Of a DNA stretch of 64,000 nt, positions 7,354 through 15,640 are shown piece by piece. Position numbers and translations under genes: made by a program. Numbering within the stretch: position 1 is the stretch's first letter; every line of letters begins with the position of its first letter. Location of the stretch: contig JBNKEI010000198.1 in assembly GCA_050288705.1 (NCBI GenBank), positions 1 to 64,000 of the forward strand. The letters are read 5' to 3'. Below the pieces are notes generated by a model, which saw nothing but the letters and a program-made list of their open reading frames with translations, had not been told where the DNA came from and did no database searches. The stretch is from JBNKEI01 sp050288705. GTDB taxonomy: Bacteria; Myxococcota; Myxococcia; Myxococcales; UBA5297.

Positions 7354-8448
7354 GTGGCTAATGACGATAGTGGGGAAAAAACTGAAGAACCTACGCAGAA
7401 AAAACTAGACGATTCCAAAAAAAAGGGACAGGTATCTAAATCTAAAGATTTATCCAGTGTGTTTGTTTTAGCAGCAGGCTTCCTTACAATCGGAGCCGTG
7501 TTCCCGTTTATATATGCGAAATATCAAGAAATCGCTTTAGACTCTCTAAGAAAAGCAGGTATGGGAAGGCATTTTACCTCTGACGAGATTTTTCATAACC
7601 TATACAACGGTCTTTCCCTTGTTGTCACTCTTTCACTCCCCGCACTGGTAGCAGGAATATTTATTGGAGGATTGGTTGAATTTCTGCAAATTGGTCCTGT
7701 TTTTTCGGTTGACCCTCTCATTCCCAAGCTCGAAAAACTAAATCCAATTACCGGCATTAAAAATTTGTTTTCAAAAAAGCAAGTGGTTGAATTATTAAAG
7801 AACTGTGTAAAAATATCCACTTCCGCCTATATTGCCTATATTACACTTAAAGACGAACTTCGCCTGGTTGTATATGCAATACAAGGCACGCCTGCACAAA
7901 TCATGTCAGTGGCTAGTTCCATAATAAGTAAACTAACTATTCGCATTGCCCTTTTATTTTTAGTTTTCGCTATTTTCGACCTATGGTGGCAAAGACGAGT
8001 ATTTATGAAGGATATGATGATGACTAAAGATGAAATTAAACGAGAGTACAAAGATTCAGAAGGAGATCCTCACAACAAAGCCAAAAGAAAAGAAATGCAC
8101 CAAGAAATCATCGAAGGAGCCATGATGGACGACGTCGCCAACTCAGATGTTGTAGTTACCAATCCCGACCATTATGCCGTAGCCTTAAAATACGATCAGC
8201 AATCTTACCAAGCGCCACGAATTGTCGCCAAGGGAATTGACGATCGCGCGCTTCAAATCAAGCATATCGCTAAGACAAATGGCGTAGTGGAAATTAGAAA
8301 TATTCCCTTAGCTCATGCCTTATATCGTTTAGAACTGTACAAAGAAATTCCTGAATCTTTATACGATGCAGTTGCAGAAGTTTTAAGCTTCGTCTACGAA
8401 CAGCATCAAACGTTCCAGCGAGCAAATATCAGCACACCGACTAGTTGA
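7354..8448 (+). CDS. sctU: Type III secretion switch protein SctU (FlhB family)
   Basis: SctU/FlhB controls the order of substrate export and cleaves itself between Asn and Pro of an NPTH motif. The GTG start follows GAGAGAAGG. The 364-residue product opens with SGEKTEEPTQKKLDDSKKKGQV. It has four membrane segments (about 35-55, 88-112, 150-170 and 190-210) and a cytoplasmic domain from about 215. The cleavage site here is N270-P271-D272-H273 (8161-8172), with Asp in place of the usual Thr. Asn, Pro and His are kept, so cleavage may persist. The C-terminal domain reads partly FlhB-like. The SctV/FlhA partner, the ATPase and the ring genes are not in this window. Confidence 0.9.
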   Translation: MANDDSGEKTEEPTQKKLDDSKKKGQVSKSKDLSSVFVLAAGFLTIGAVFPFIYAKYQEIALDSLRKAGMGRHFTSDEIFHNLYNGLSLVVTLSLPALVAGIFIGGLVEFLQIGPVFSVDPLIPKLEKLNPITGIKNLFSKKQVVELLKNCVKISTSAYIAYITLKDELRLVVYAIQGTPAQIMSVASSIISKLTIRIALLFLVFAIFDLWWQRRVFMKDMMMTKDEIKREYKDSEGDPHNKAKRKEMHQEIIEGAMMDDVANSDVVVTNPDHYAVALKYDQQSYQAPRIVAKGIDDRALQIKHIAKTNGVVEIRNIPLAHALYRLELYKEIPESLYDAVAEVLSFVYEQHQTFQRANISTPTS

Positions 8449-8498
8449 GCTTAGCTTGCCGGCTGACGAGGCACGCACGAATTGTAGTCTTTTGTCAT

Positions 8499-9929
8499 TC
8501 AGCCAAAAGGTAATTCGATTGTGAAAATGGCGCCCTTTTCGCCATTTTCGTCCAGAAATGCACACCCGCCATGAGCCTCGGCAATGCGACGCACAAAGGC
8601 GAGCCCTAGCCCAAGTCCCTTCTCCTTTGTGGAAAAGAAGGGATTGAAAATGCGCTTTCGGTTCGAAATAGGCACCCCTGGCCCTGAATCCCGCACCTCG
8701 ATAACAGCGCAGTTCTGTTTTGAGCTACAGGTCAATATAATCCGCCCCTTATCAGGGGTTGCTTCCACTGCATTACGCAACAAGTTTAAGACCATCCGCC
8801 GAAGGGACTCCTCGTCCGCCATTAAAACAATATCTTCGCATCTCAATTCCAGGAATTGACCCTTTTTCTCCGTATCACCACGTATGTGCGTTAGCAGCTC
8901 CTCTAAAAAGGGCTTGATCGCCAACGGCCGTTTTATTAATCGGACCTCCCTCGCCCAGCCCAAAAAAACTTCTACAGTCCGCTGAAGATGCCTCAGCTCG
9001 TTCTGAATGCGTCGAACATGCAGCAACTTGGGAACATCGTGTTCCAGGTCTTCAGCTAGCAATCCAGCAAACAACTCCATCCCCCCCAAGGGATTGCGCA
9101 CTTCATGAGCAATCCCCGCAAGCATCATCTGCATTTCCTGATCACGGCTACAGAGACGCTCGCGCATACTTTCCATACCAATGGCGAGTAACGCCAACTC
9201 ATCACCATTACTAGGAACTGATAAACAAGATTTTAGGTCTCCCTTCCCGATGCGCTCCGCAGCTAGCAATAACTCTCTTATTGGCCGTACTAACCACCGC
9301 CTTCCCACCACCGAAAAAACTGCTAGGCCCACAAAAGAACATCCGGTCCACAGTGCCACCATTAGTCCACTAAACCTCTGCACTACTATAAAAGATTGAT
9401 CAGATGCTTCGGCACCAACGCCAGCCACCACCTCTCCCGAGCCATCGATCAACGGGACATATCCCGACAATATGGTTCGGCCATCCATCGCATCAAACAC
9501 GACCGTTGAATAGGTTGCTTCACCCTGAAAGACTTTTTCTATTTCCATGCGATCGCGCTCCAAAAAAGCCAGAGGCGAACCAACTGGGAGTGAAAGACCA
9601 GCTCCGCAAATAAGCCTGCGCTTTTGGTCAAAAACGTAGACCCGCTCTGCCCTAGCGGCAACCCGCATCAATTCCAGCTTGTTAAGAATATTACGAAAAG
9701 TTCGGGAAGTCTCATCGCCAGGTTCTAGCCGCAGCAACAACTCGTGATTTAACGAAGAAGCAGCAGCCCTTGCATGTCCGATCAGCCTCTGACCAATCTC
9801 CTTTTCCATGCTGTCACGCACAAACCAGTATCCTCCTACCACAACGACCACGAGCAGAGCCATAGTAGGCACGAGGTAAGCTACCACCAGTTTCGTTAGG
9901 AGAGATACACGCAACCTTGCACGGCACAC
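8499..9929 (-). CDS. Membrane sensor histidine kinase
   Basis: The 476-residue product has membrane helices at about 13-35 and 186-208 bracketing an extracytoplasmic sensor region (about 36-185, resembling a Cache fold). A HAMP linker (about 210-262), a HisKA domain with the phosphoacceptor His275 in MLAGIAHEVRNPLGG, and a HATPase domain follow. The ATPase domain has an N-box (NLLRNAVEATPD), a G1 box (DSGPGVP) and a G2 box (GLGLGLAFVRRI). No response regulator is adjacent. It is the last gene after ugd in the polysaccharide-export operon, so it may sense envelope or matrix state. The GTG start lacks a clear ribosome binding site; a TTG five codons in is an alternative. Confidence 0.9.
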   Translation of the reverse strand: MCRARLRVSLLTKLVVAYLVPTMALLVVVVVGGYWFVRDSMEKEIGQRLIGHARAAASSLNHELLLRLEPGDETSRTFRNILNKLELMRVAARAERVYVFDQKRRLICGAGLSLPVGSPLAFLERDRMEIEKVFQGEATYSTVVFDAMDGRTILSGYVPLIDGSGEVVAGVGAEASDQSFIVVQRFSGLMVALWTGCSFVGLAVFSVVGRRWLVRPIRELLLAAERIGKGDLKSCLSVPSNGDELALLAIGMESMRERLCSRDQEMQMMLAGIAHEVRNPLGGMELFAGLLAEDLEHDVPKLLHVRRIQNELRHLQRTVEVFLGWAREVRLIKRPLAIKPFLEELLTHIRGDTEKKGQFLELRCEDIVLMADEESLRRMVLNLLRNAVEATPDKGRIILTCSSKQNCAVIEVRDSGPGVPISNRKRIFNPFFSTKEKGLGLGLAFVRRIAEAHGGCAFLDENGEKGAIFTIELPFG

Positions 9930-9971
9930 AGAAATAGGCCTAAATACTACGCCCGGTATTTTCGGTTTCTA

Positions 9972-11273
9972 TTAACGCGTTCGACCAATTCCGTAGTAAA
10001 CAAACCCTTTTTCCTGCATCAATTCCGGGTCGAAAATATTTCGACCATCGAAGACCACCGGCTGCTTCATTGCTGCCTTCATTCGTGCGAAATCAGGATT
10101 TCGGAATTCGTTCCACTCGGTTACAATACAAAGAGCATCCGCACCACAAAGAGCATCATACATGTTTTCGCAATATTGCACCCGATTTTCAAAAAGCCCG
10201 CGAGCTACATCCATGGCTACGGGATCGCTTACCCTAATATGAGCACCTTTACCGGCTAGACCCTCAATCACCTCAATGGAAGGAGCTTCTCGCATGTCAT
10301 CAGTCTTGGGCTTAAATGCGAGTCCCCAAACTGCAATTGTTTTATCGCTTAATCCGCCGAAATGTTTAACAACCTTCTGAACCAAAACCCTTTTCTGCCG
10401 TTCGTTTACCCTTTCTACCGCCCGAAGCAAGTCAAACTCAATCCCGTTCTCACGAGCCGTAGCAATCAATGCTTTTACGTCCTTAGGAAAGCAACTCCCT
10501 CCATAACCAACGCCGGGAAATAGAAACGGATAACCAATTCTGGAATCAGAACCTAGCCCTTTACGCACCAGATTAACGTCTGCACCAACCTTCTCACAAA
10601 TGACTGCTATGTCATTCATGAAACTAATGCGCATTGCCAACATGGAATTCGCTGCATATTTGGTTAATTCCGCCGAACGCGGATCCATATAAAGAATGGG
10701 GTTATCTGTACGAACAAAAGGCGCGTACAATTCTCCCATTATTTTCCTGGCTCTCGCGCTTTCCGTTCCGATAACAACACGATCGGGCTTCATAAAGTCT
10801 TCAATTGCCGCGCCTTCTTTCAAAAACTCTGGGTTACTAACTACATCAAACTTATGATCTGTATATCTAGCAATTTCTTCACGAACTCTGTCTGCAGTTC
10901 CCACGGGTACCGTGCTCTTGTCGACCACAATCAGATAACCAGTCATAGCGCGAGCAATTTCCCGAGCTGCTCCGAGCACGTGCTGAAGGTCAGCATCACC
11001 AGACTCACTGGGCGGCGTTCCCACCGCAATAAAGGCTACGATAGCTCCCGCGACACCTTCCCCGACACTAGAAGTAAATGATAGCCTACCTTCTTTTACG
11101 TTCCTTCGAACTAATTCTTCCAGCCCAGGTTCGTAAATGGGAATCTTTCCCGCCACAAGCCGATCAATCTTATTTCGATCTGAGTCAATACAAACAACGT
11201 CATTGCCGCTCTCGGCAAAGCAGGTTCCCGCAACTAGCCCGACGTAGCCGCTTCCGATGACTGCAACTTTCAT
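9972..11273 (-). CDS. ugd: UDP-glucose 6-dehydrogenase
   Basis: The enzyme oxidises UDP-glucose to UDP-glucuronate with NAD, supplying uronic acid for surface polysaccharides. The start MKVAVIGSGYVGLVAG (Rossmann GxGYVG) is preceded by CTGGAG at correct spacing; a 13-residue upstream extension is possible but lacks that support. The central EFLKEG block, the helix AELTKYAANSMLAMRISFMND, and the catalytic GVGYGGSCFPKD with its Cys are all present. So is the C-terminal GLAFKPKTDDMREAPS domain. The length of 433 residues is normal. Its position next to an OPX lipoprotein and an outer-membrane barrel points to exopolysaccharide supply. Confidence 0.95.
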   Translation of the reverse strand: MKVAVIGSGYVGLVAGTCFAESGNDVVCIDSDRNKIDRLVAGKIPIYEPGLEELVRRNVKEGRLSFTSSVGEGVAGAIVAFIAVGTPPSESGDADLQHVLGAAREIARAMTGYLIVVDKSTVPVGTADRVREEIARYTDHKFDVVSNPEFLKEGAAIEDFMKPDRVVIGTESARARKIMGELYAPFVRTDNPILYMDPRSAELTKYAANSMLAMRISFMNDIAVICEKVGADVNLVRKGLGSDSRIGYPFLFPGVGYGGSCFPKDVKALIATARENGIEFDLLRAVERVNERQKRVLVQKVVKHFGGLSDKTIAVWGLAFKPKTDDMREAPSIEVIEGLAGKGAHIRVSDPVAMDVARGLFENRVQYCENMYDALCGADALCIVTEWNEFRNPDFARMKAAMKQPVVFDGRNIFDPELMQEKGFVYYGIGRTR

Positions 11274-11372
11274 AGTTACTCCAGGTTCAAGGTTTGGATA
11301 GCAAGTTCCCAAGAAATCATCGACGGACTCAGCGCGAGCACCCTATAAGTCGCTTTAGCCTTGCTCTACTGA

Positions 11373-12002
11373 CTACAGAAAACTTTCGGGCACAAAAACA
11401 ATATCACCCGGCTGCATAGTAAAGTTGCGCTCGCGACCCTCCCCAATGCTTTCCACAGGTACACGAATTTTCTTTTCTTCGGTGCGCAAATCTTCATTAG
11501 CTACCTGACGAGTAACAATAACCGAATTTTTCGCTGCGAGTTTAGTAAAGCCACCCGCCAAGGTCACCGCCTGCACAATGTTCATATCAGCTTCATATGG
11601 AAATGTTCCTGGCTTTTGAACCTCCCCAAAAACAAAAACCTTTTTCGAATTGTATTCTTTTAAAAATACTGTGACCTGAGGCTTTTTGAGATAGCCATTC
11701 CCCAAGCATTGGGTGAGTTGAGCAACCAGCTCACTTGAGGAAATTCCCGACGCCTTCACGCGCCCGCAAAATGGATAATCGATACCACCATCAGCGGAAA
11801 CACGAAAAACACCAGACAAGTCGGGCTCTTGGAATACTCTAATTTCTATAACGTCGTTTATTCCTAATGTTGCATTGTTTACTGCTGGCATGGCTTCGGA
11901 AATTGTTTCCCGTGTAGAGTATGACGGTACTTTCTTCGTCGGCATTCTACACCCACCAAACCCAAATGCCACCAACAAGACTACCAACCTAAAACTTGTC
12001 AT
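11373..12002 (-). CDS. Short Wza-like polysaccharide export (OPX) lipoprotein
   Basis: The 209-residue product has a signal peptide ending in a lipobox-like FGGC (Cys18). A Poly_export domain follows (about 48-120, NDVIEIRVFQEPDLSGVFRV...DYPFCGRV), then one SLBB domain (about 125-195, KVFVFGEVQKPGTFPYE), ending PGDIVFVPESFL. It lacks the C-terminal amphipathic helix with which E. coli Wza crosses the outer membrane. In M. xanthus, such short OPX proteins work with separate beta-barrel porins. The neighbouring barrel gene fits that arrangement. Confidence 0.88.
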   Translation of the reverse strand: MTSFRLVVLLVAFGFGGCRMPTKKVPSYSTRETISEAMPAVNNATLGINDVIEIRVFQEPDLSGVFRVSADGGIDYPFCGRVKASGISSSELVAQLTQCLGNGYLKKPQVTVFLKEYNSKKVFVFGEVQKPGTFPYEADMNIVQAVTLAGGFTKLAAKNSVIVTRQVANEDLRTEEKKIRVPVESIGEGRERNFTMQPGDIVFVPESFL

Positions 12003-12013
12003 TATAGAACACC

Positions 12014-12041
12014 AACGATCGTGTACACGACCACGATCGTT
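12014..12041. repeat. Perfect 10-bp inverted repeat before the OPX gene
   Basis: AACGATCGTG (12014-12023) and CACGATCGTT (12032-12041) form a perfect inverted repeat with an 8-bp spacer. It lies 12-39 bp upstream of the OPX start and 24 bp after the barrel gene's stop. It could be an operator, a hairpin that limits read-through, or an RNA stability element. Confidence 0.5.
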
Positions 12042-12065
12042 CCCATAACTATCCAGAAATTTAAA

Positions 12066-13295
12066 CTAGTAAACTAACTTCACGCGAAGATATGCTTCGT
12101 GGCGTGTATAGTCACCATCTGCTAAAGCCTCATCACCATCAACGTTATTCTTACGATACGAATAGACATAACCGCCACTAAGTGTAGACCATGCGGTCAA
12201 CAAATAGTCCGCACCGAATTCGGCGCCTATGGTCCTATCCTTACGATCACGCTCCGCCTCACTATTGCTGCCAACGTAACCGTTAAAATCAATGAAATCG
12301 ACGCTTCCTACCGCATGCAGATCAAGCTTCTTGCTTGGCAGAACCTGAATTCGCCCATCAATATATGCCCGGTCTGTTCCGTAGGTTATATAGGGAGAAC
12401 CGGAAGGATCGAAGCTACGCATATAGCCACCACGAACGGAAGCAGTGTCGGATAGCATGTAACCAATCTCCGCTTGCCCAATAGGACTTGAGTAGCTTTT
12501 TTCTGTTAAGTCCTGACCCCATCCTAGTTTCAGCACTGTAAAAACGTGCTTGGTAATCAAACCTGACAGCCCAACGGTTCCCTTAATTGTATTAATATCT
12601 TTACTACGATTTGCCTGCGGATAAGATCGAGCAGCGAATGTTGAATTAACAGTAAGAGCGGTTTTCGGCAAAAACTTCCATCGGCCATTCAACTGTACGT
12701 TATGGGTTATACTTTCATGTTCATCTAAAATTTCTGCCTCACCACCCTCGGGTTTTTCGAAGTTCTCGGTAATGAGGTGATACTCTGGCTCTATATATAG
12801 GGAACCAACTGAAGGACGCAGAGAAAGCTTGAATCGTGCATCATTGAATAGTTTCTTGGCCCCCTCCTCCAATGCAGGAGTATTAGTCAAATCATCCGAG
12901 AAAACAATCTGGTCACCAATATTTGCAGAGACCTGGCCCTCGTTATTAATGGCCAAATCAAGATCTGCATCGGCATTATAATCCGAATAATCTCTGGTAC
13001 CCTCATCACGAATATCCGAATAGAACAAATACTCAAGATTGGCACCAAGACTTAGAGCAATAGCAGGAGAAGGCAACTCCAAATTGATTCCCGGACCAAA
13101 TTTAAGAATCATGTCTCCAACGGTTTTTGAGCCACCATTTTTATCATCAGGAACCGACGCCGCTTGCGAATCGTAGCGCGACTCCAGCTTTACCGAAGGA
13201 TGCAGGCGCCCATTACCAACTTTTAAACCGTTTTCCGTTGCCCATACTTGTCCACATAGAGCGATTACAGCAACCATCACAAGCGTTTTAACCAC
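12066..13295 (-). CDS. Outer-membrane beta-barrel protein, probable polysaccharide porin
   Basis: A GTG at 13293-13295 preceded by AGGTGA gives a 409-residue protein with a clean signal peptide (VVKTLVMVAVIALCGQVWA). A 25-residue longer form is possible but would hide the signal. The mature part is made of alternating-residue strands with Gly/Asp turns and many aromatic belts (LEYLFYSDI, SLYIEPEYHLI, SVRGGYMRSF, LSGGYVYSY), and ends in a strand closing with RVKLVY. This pattern fits a barrel of about 16-18 strands. Its place between the OPX lipoprotein and a helical secreted protein suggests it is the Wzp-type pore that works with the short OPX protein in myxobacteria. Confidence 0.78.
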   Translation of the reverse strand: MVKTLVMVAVIALCGQVWATENGLKVGNGRLHPSVKLESRYDSQAASVPDDKNGGSKTVGDMILKFGPGINLELPSPAIALSLGANLEYLFYSDIRDEGTRDYSDYNADADLDLAINNEGQVSANIGDQIVFSDDLTNTPALEEGAKKLFNDARFKLSLRPSVGSLYIEPEYHLITENFEKPEGGEAEILDEHESITHNVQLNGRWKFLPKTALTVNSTFAARSYPQANRSKDINTIKGTVGLSGLITKHVFTVLKLGWGQDLTEKSYSSPIGQAEIGYMLSDTASVRGGYMRSFDPSGSPYITYGTDRAYIDGRIQVLPSKKLDLHAVGSVDFIDFNGYVGSNSEAERDRKDRTIGAEFGADYLLTAWSTLSGGYVYSYRKNNVDGDEALADGDYTRHEAYLRVKLVY

Positions 13296-13435
13296 GAGAT
13301 CACCTGATCGTATAATTGGTATGTTATTCACACTCAACTCCCCCACTTCAGCAAGGCGCATCGATTCCATGGCGATTAGCCGCCCTCTGTAGGTTAGAAT
13401 GACATAGTCTTTTTTGTCGGTAATTCCACCACCAG

Positions 13436-13996
13436 CTAGTCAATCGGACTCGCCGGAGGAGGCCGAACTACGATTGATCGTGGCGGAAGTGCCGGCAGCG
13501 TAGGATCTAGCCTCGGAAGATCAATTGGCTCCTGGACCACCACTTCGGTCGGACCAGTCTCAAAAGCAAGCATTCCTACACATTGCTCGGCTTCTGCCCT
13601 AAGCTGATCAATCTTCTGCTTGGCAATGACGACCTTAGAGTACTCATGATCTGCAGCCTGATCTTCTGCTTTGGCCACTGCCTCTTGCAAGGTGATATCA
13701 GCTTGCTCACTGATTCGCAAAAGGCCCTTAATATTAGTTAGTTTCTCATTAACGCAATTGAGTTTTACGACATCTTTGCTCGCTCTCGCCTCTTCTAGCT
13801 TAGCCAACACCGTTTTTAGCGTTAGGCGCATCTGCGCAAGATACTCGCCTGAACGGGCAAGTTTTTCTGGATTAGGAATCGTTTGACTTTTTACGGAGGC
13901 ACCTTGAACTTGGGGAGTCTCTGCTTGCGCCACTCCGACGCTACAGACAAGACCCCCAACCAAAACCCCAGCAGCTATTGATGTCTTTACACTCAT
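13436..13996 (-). CDS. Secreted helical protein of the polysaccharide-export operon
   Basis: Start chosen at MSVKTSIAAG (GAGG upstream, signal peptide to SVGVAQA-ET); a 10-residue extension exists. The 186-residue product has a helical, charged middle (about 45-140) suited to a coiled coil, with two Cys residues (LNCVNEK and EQCVGM) that could form a disulfide. A Pro-rich tail (LPALPPRSIVVRPPPASP) follows. I do not recognise the family. It is first in the operon, directly behind a strong promoter and ahead of the outer-membrane barrel, so a periplasmic or exported role in polymer export is plausible. Confidence 0.65.
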   Translation of the reverse strand: MSVKTSIAAGVLVGGLVCSVGVAQAETPQVQGASVKSQTIPNPEKLARSGEYLAQMRLTLKTVLAKLEEARASKDVVKLNCVNEKLTNIKGLLRISEQADITLQEAVAKAEDQAADHEYSKVVIAKQKIDQLRAEAEQCVGMLAFETGPTEVVVQEPIDLPRLDPTLPALPPRSIVVRPPPASPID

Positions 13997-14050
13997 TTTT
14001 CGATACCTCGTACGAGGGCAAAACAACTCTGGTTTTTAAGCATTAGGTGG

Positions 14051-14080
14051 ACTATATGCTGTTTTTTTTATGCATGTCAA
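14051..14080 (-). promoter_or_regulatory. Strong sigma70-type promoter of the polysaccharide-export operon
   Basis: On the minus strand TTGACA (14075-14080) is followed after 18 bp by TATAGT (14051-14056). The spacer contains an A8 tract. The first gene starts about 55 bp downstream. Confidence 0.6.
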
Positions 14081-14096
14081 CTTGGCTTGCCTTTCT

Positions 14097-14540
14097 TCAT
14101 TTTGCACATAAACGCGCATCAGCTTCCCTAAGCCTTCGAGAAAGCCCTCTCGCAATATTCAAAACAATGAAAGCAAAACTATCTCGGTGAACTTTACGAA
14201 ACGAAGCAATTTGATCTGCCGTCCATTGAAGAAGCACACTGTCCACTACCGCACATATTGTCGCCGATCGATATTCTTTGTCGATTAAAGCCATCTCCCC
14301 AAAGAACTCGTTAGGTCCCATGGTTTCAATTACTCTACACTCCCCACCAGCATTTTTTCGTAACACTTCCACTTGACCAGACGCAATTACAAAAATAGAG
14401 TCTCCTAAATCCCCTTCTTCAAAAACCGTTTCTCCCGCAGCGAACTTCCTCACCCGAATCGCTTCTGCAGCAGCATTCAACTCTGACCCGGATATCATTT
14501 CGAAAAGCATAGAGGTTTGAAGAATATTCACAATATCCAT
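14097..14540 (-). CDS. Cyclic nucleotide-binding domain protein
   Basis: The 147-residue product is a stand-alone CRP-type sensor domain. A beta-roll contains FAAGETVFEEGDLGDSIFVIASGQVEV, and the phosphate-binding cassette FFGEMALIDKEYRSATICA has the conserved Glu and Arg. A C-terminal helix follows. There is no DNA-binding domain or enzymatic partner. It is the last gene of the minus-strand gliding block, 31 bp after a coiled-coil protein, so a link between cyclic nucleotide level and motility is possible. That link is inference from position only. Confidence 0.88.
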   Translation of the reverse strand: MDIVNILQTSMLFEMISGSELNAAAEAIRVRKFAAGETVFEEGDLGDSIFVIASGQVEVLRKNAGGECRVIETMGPNEFFGEMALIDKEYRSATICAVVDSVLLQWTADQIASFRKVHRDSFAFIVLNIARGLSRRLREADARLCAK

Positions 14541-14571
14541 GGAAACCAGCCCCCAAAAAGCATTTTTTCAA

Positions 14572-15612
14572 TCAAGACGATTTCCAATCTGACGATTCAT
14601 CTTTCACGCGACCCTTTCGCCCCTGAAGAAAGTATTCTTCGAATCTGCGATCGGAATCAGCATCAGAAAAGTTTTCTTCCCATGCTTTTTCCAGAACCTC
14701 TACACCCTGTTTTTGATCAACCGAATACACTTCTAGTGGCCGAACCCGTATTCTGTAGTTTTGTTCGTCATCAACGAGACCAATGCACCAGGCCTTTCGG
14801 GGATTCTCTTTTTGGTTAAAATAAAGAAAGTCTTCTCCTAGAGCGCATTGAAATTGATTACATGCATTCTGTAGAAACGTTTGCACCTTGGTTTCCGAAT
14901 TTTCTTTTTCCTGAGCAGCTTGCTGTGCCTCAAGACGCAATTGATCGGCCCTTTGTTTGCGTTCTTCGGCTTGTTTAAGTAACCGTTCAGCTTCGGAACG
15001 CACTTTTTTCCCTTGCACTCGCTTTTCCGCAACCAAGAGAGATAACTGCGCAGATCGAGACCAAATCTGCTCGACCTTGTCCCAAAGACGGGTTTTTTCT
15101 GCTAACTCGTGGTCGTTACGACGCGACGCTTCTACTTGCGCCTGTTGCATTCTCTGAAGCTCGACAGACAACCGTCGAATCTCTTCCTGCATATCCGATT
15201 TCACATCATGGCTTACAGACTGCAATTTCGAATTTCGCTCCTCTATTTGCTCCTTAAGTATCTCGGCCTGTCTCTCGGTAGCACATAGTCTGTGCCAGCT
15301 TTCACTAGCACGAAACCGCTGCTGTTCAAAATGAGCTACTGCTTCAAGGCTTTGATTCTCTAACGCCTGGCATTCAGCAGCCAATTGCGCCGCTGAATCT
15401 TCCCAATCGCTCGACAGATACAGCGTATCAATTGCGTTCTTTTGGGTCAGCTCAGCACGAAAATCCATAAGAGTCGCTTGACTCAAAAGCTCCTCATGCC
15501 GCTCCCGGGCATCATCTCGAAATTGGCGAAGCCTTACCAGTTCTTCCCACCAATTTAGAAACTGAGGTGAACCAACAAGATTACGAATCTCGCTAAGCCT
15601 GTGTGATTTCAT
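14572..15612 (-). CDS. Cytoplasmic coiled-coil protein downstream of gltG
   Basis: The 346-residue protein has no signal peptide or membrane segment. Residues about 20-240 are almost entirely charged helix with heptad-like spacing and Gln/Glu/Arg-rich runs (a long coiled coil). A small globular C-terminal part (about 245-330) contains FLYFNQKENPRKAWCIGLVDDEQNYRIRVRPLEVY. I do not recognise the family. It starts 28 bp after gltG and shares its strand, so it may be a cytoplasmic scaffold for the gliding machinery; it could equally be unrelated. Confidence 0.7.
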   Translation of the reverse strand: MKSHRLSEIRNLVGSPQFLNWWEELVRLRQFRDDARERHEELLSQATLMDFRAELTQKNAIDTLYLSSDWEDSAAQLAAECQALENQSLEAVAHFEQQRFRASESWHRLCATERQAEILKEQIEERNSKLQSVSHDVKSDMQEEIRRLSVELQRMQQAQVEASRRNDHELAEKTRLWDKVEQIWSRSAQLSLLVAEKRVQGKKVRSEAERLLKQAEERKQRADQLRLEAQQAAQEKENSETKVQTFLQNACNQFQCALGEDFLYFNQKENPRKAWCIGLVDDEQNYRIRVRPLEVYSVDQKQGVEVLEKAWEENFSDADSDRRFEEYFLQGRKGRVKDESSDWKSS

Positions 15613-15640
15613 GGTTTCAACTCGTGACTACTCCAAGTAT

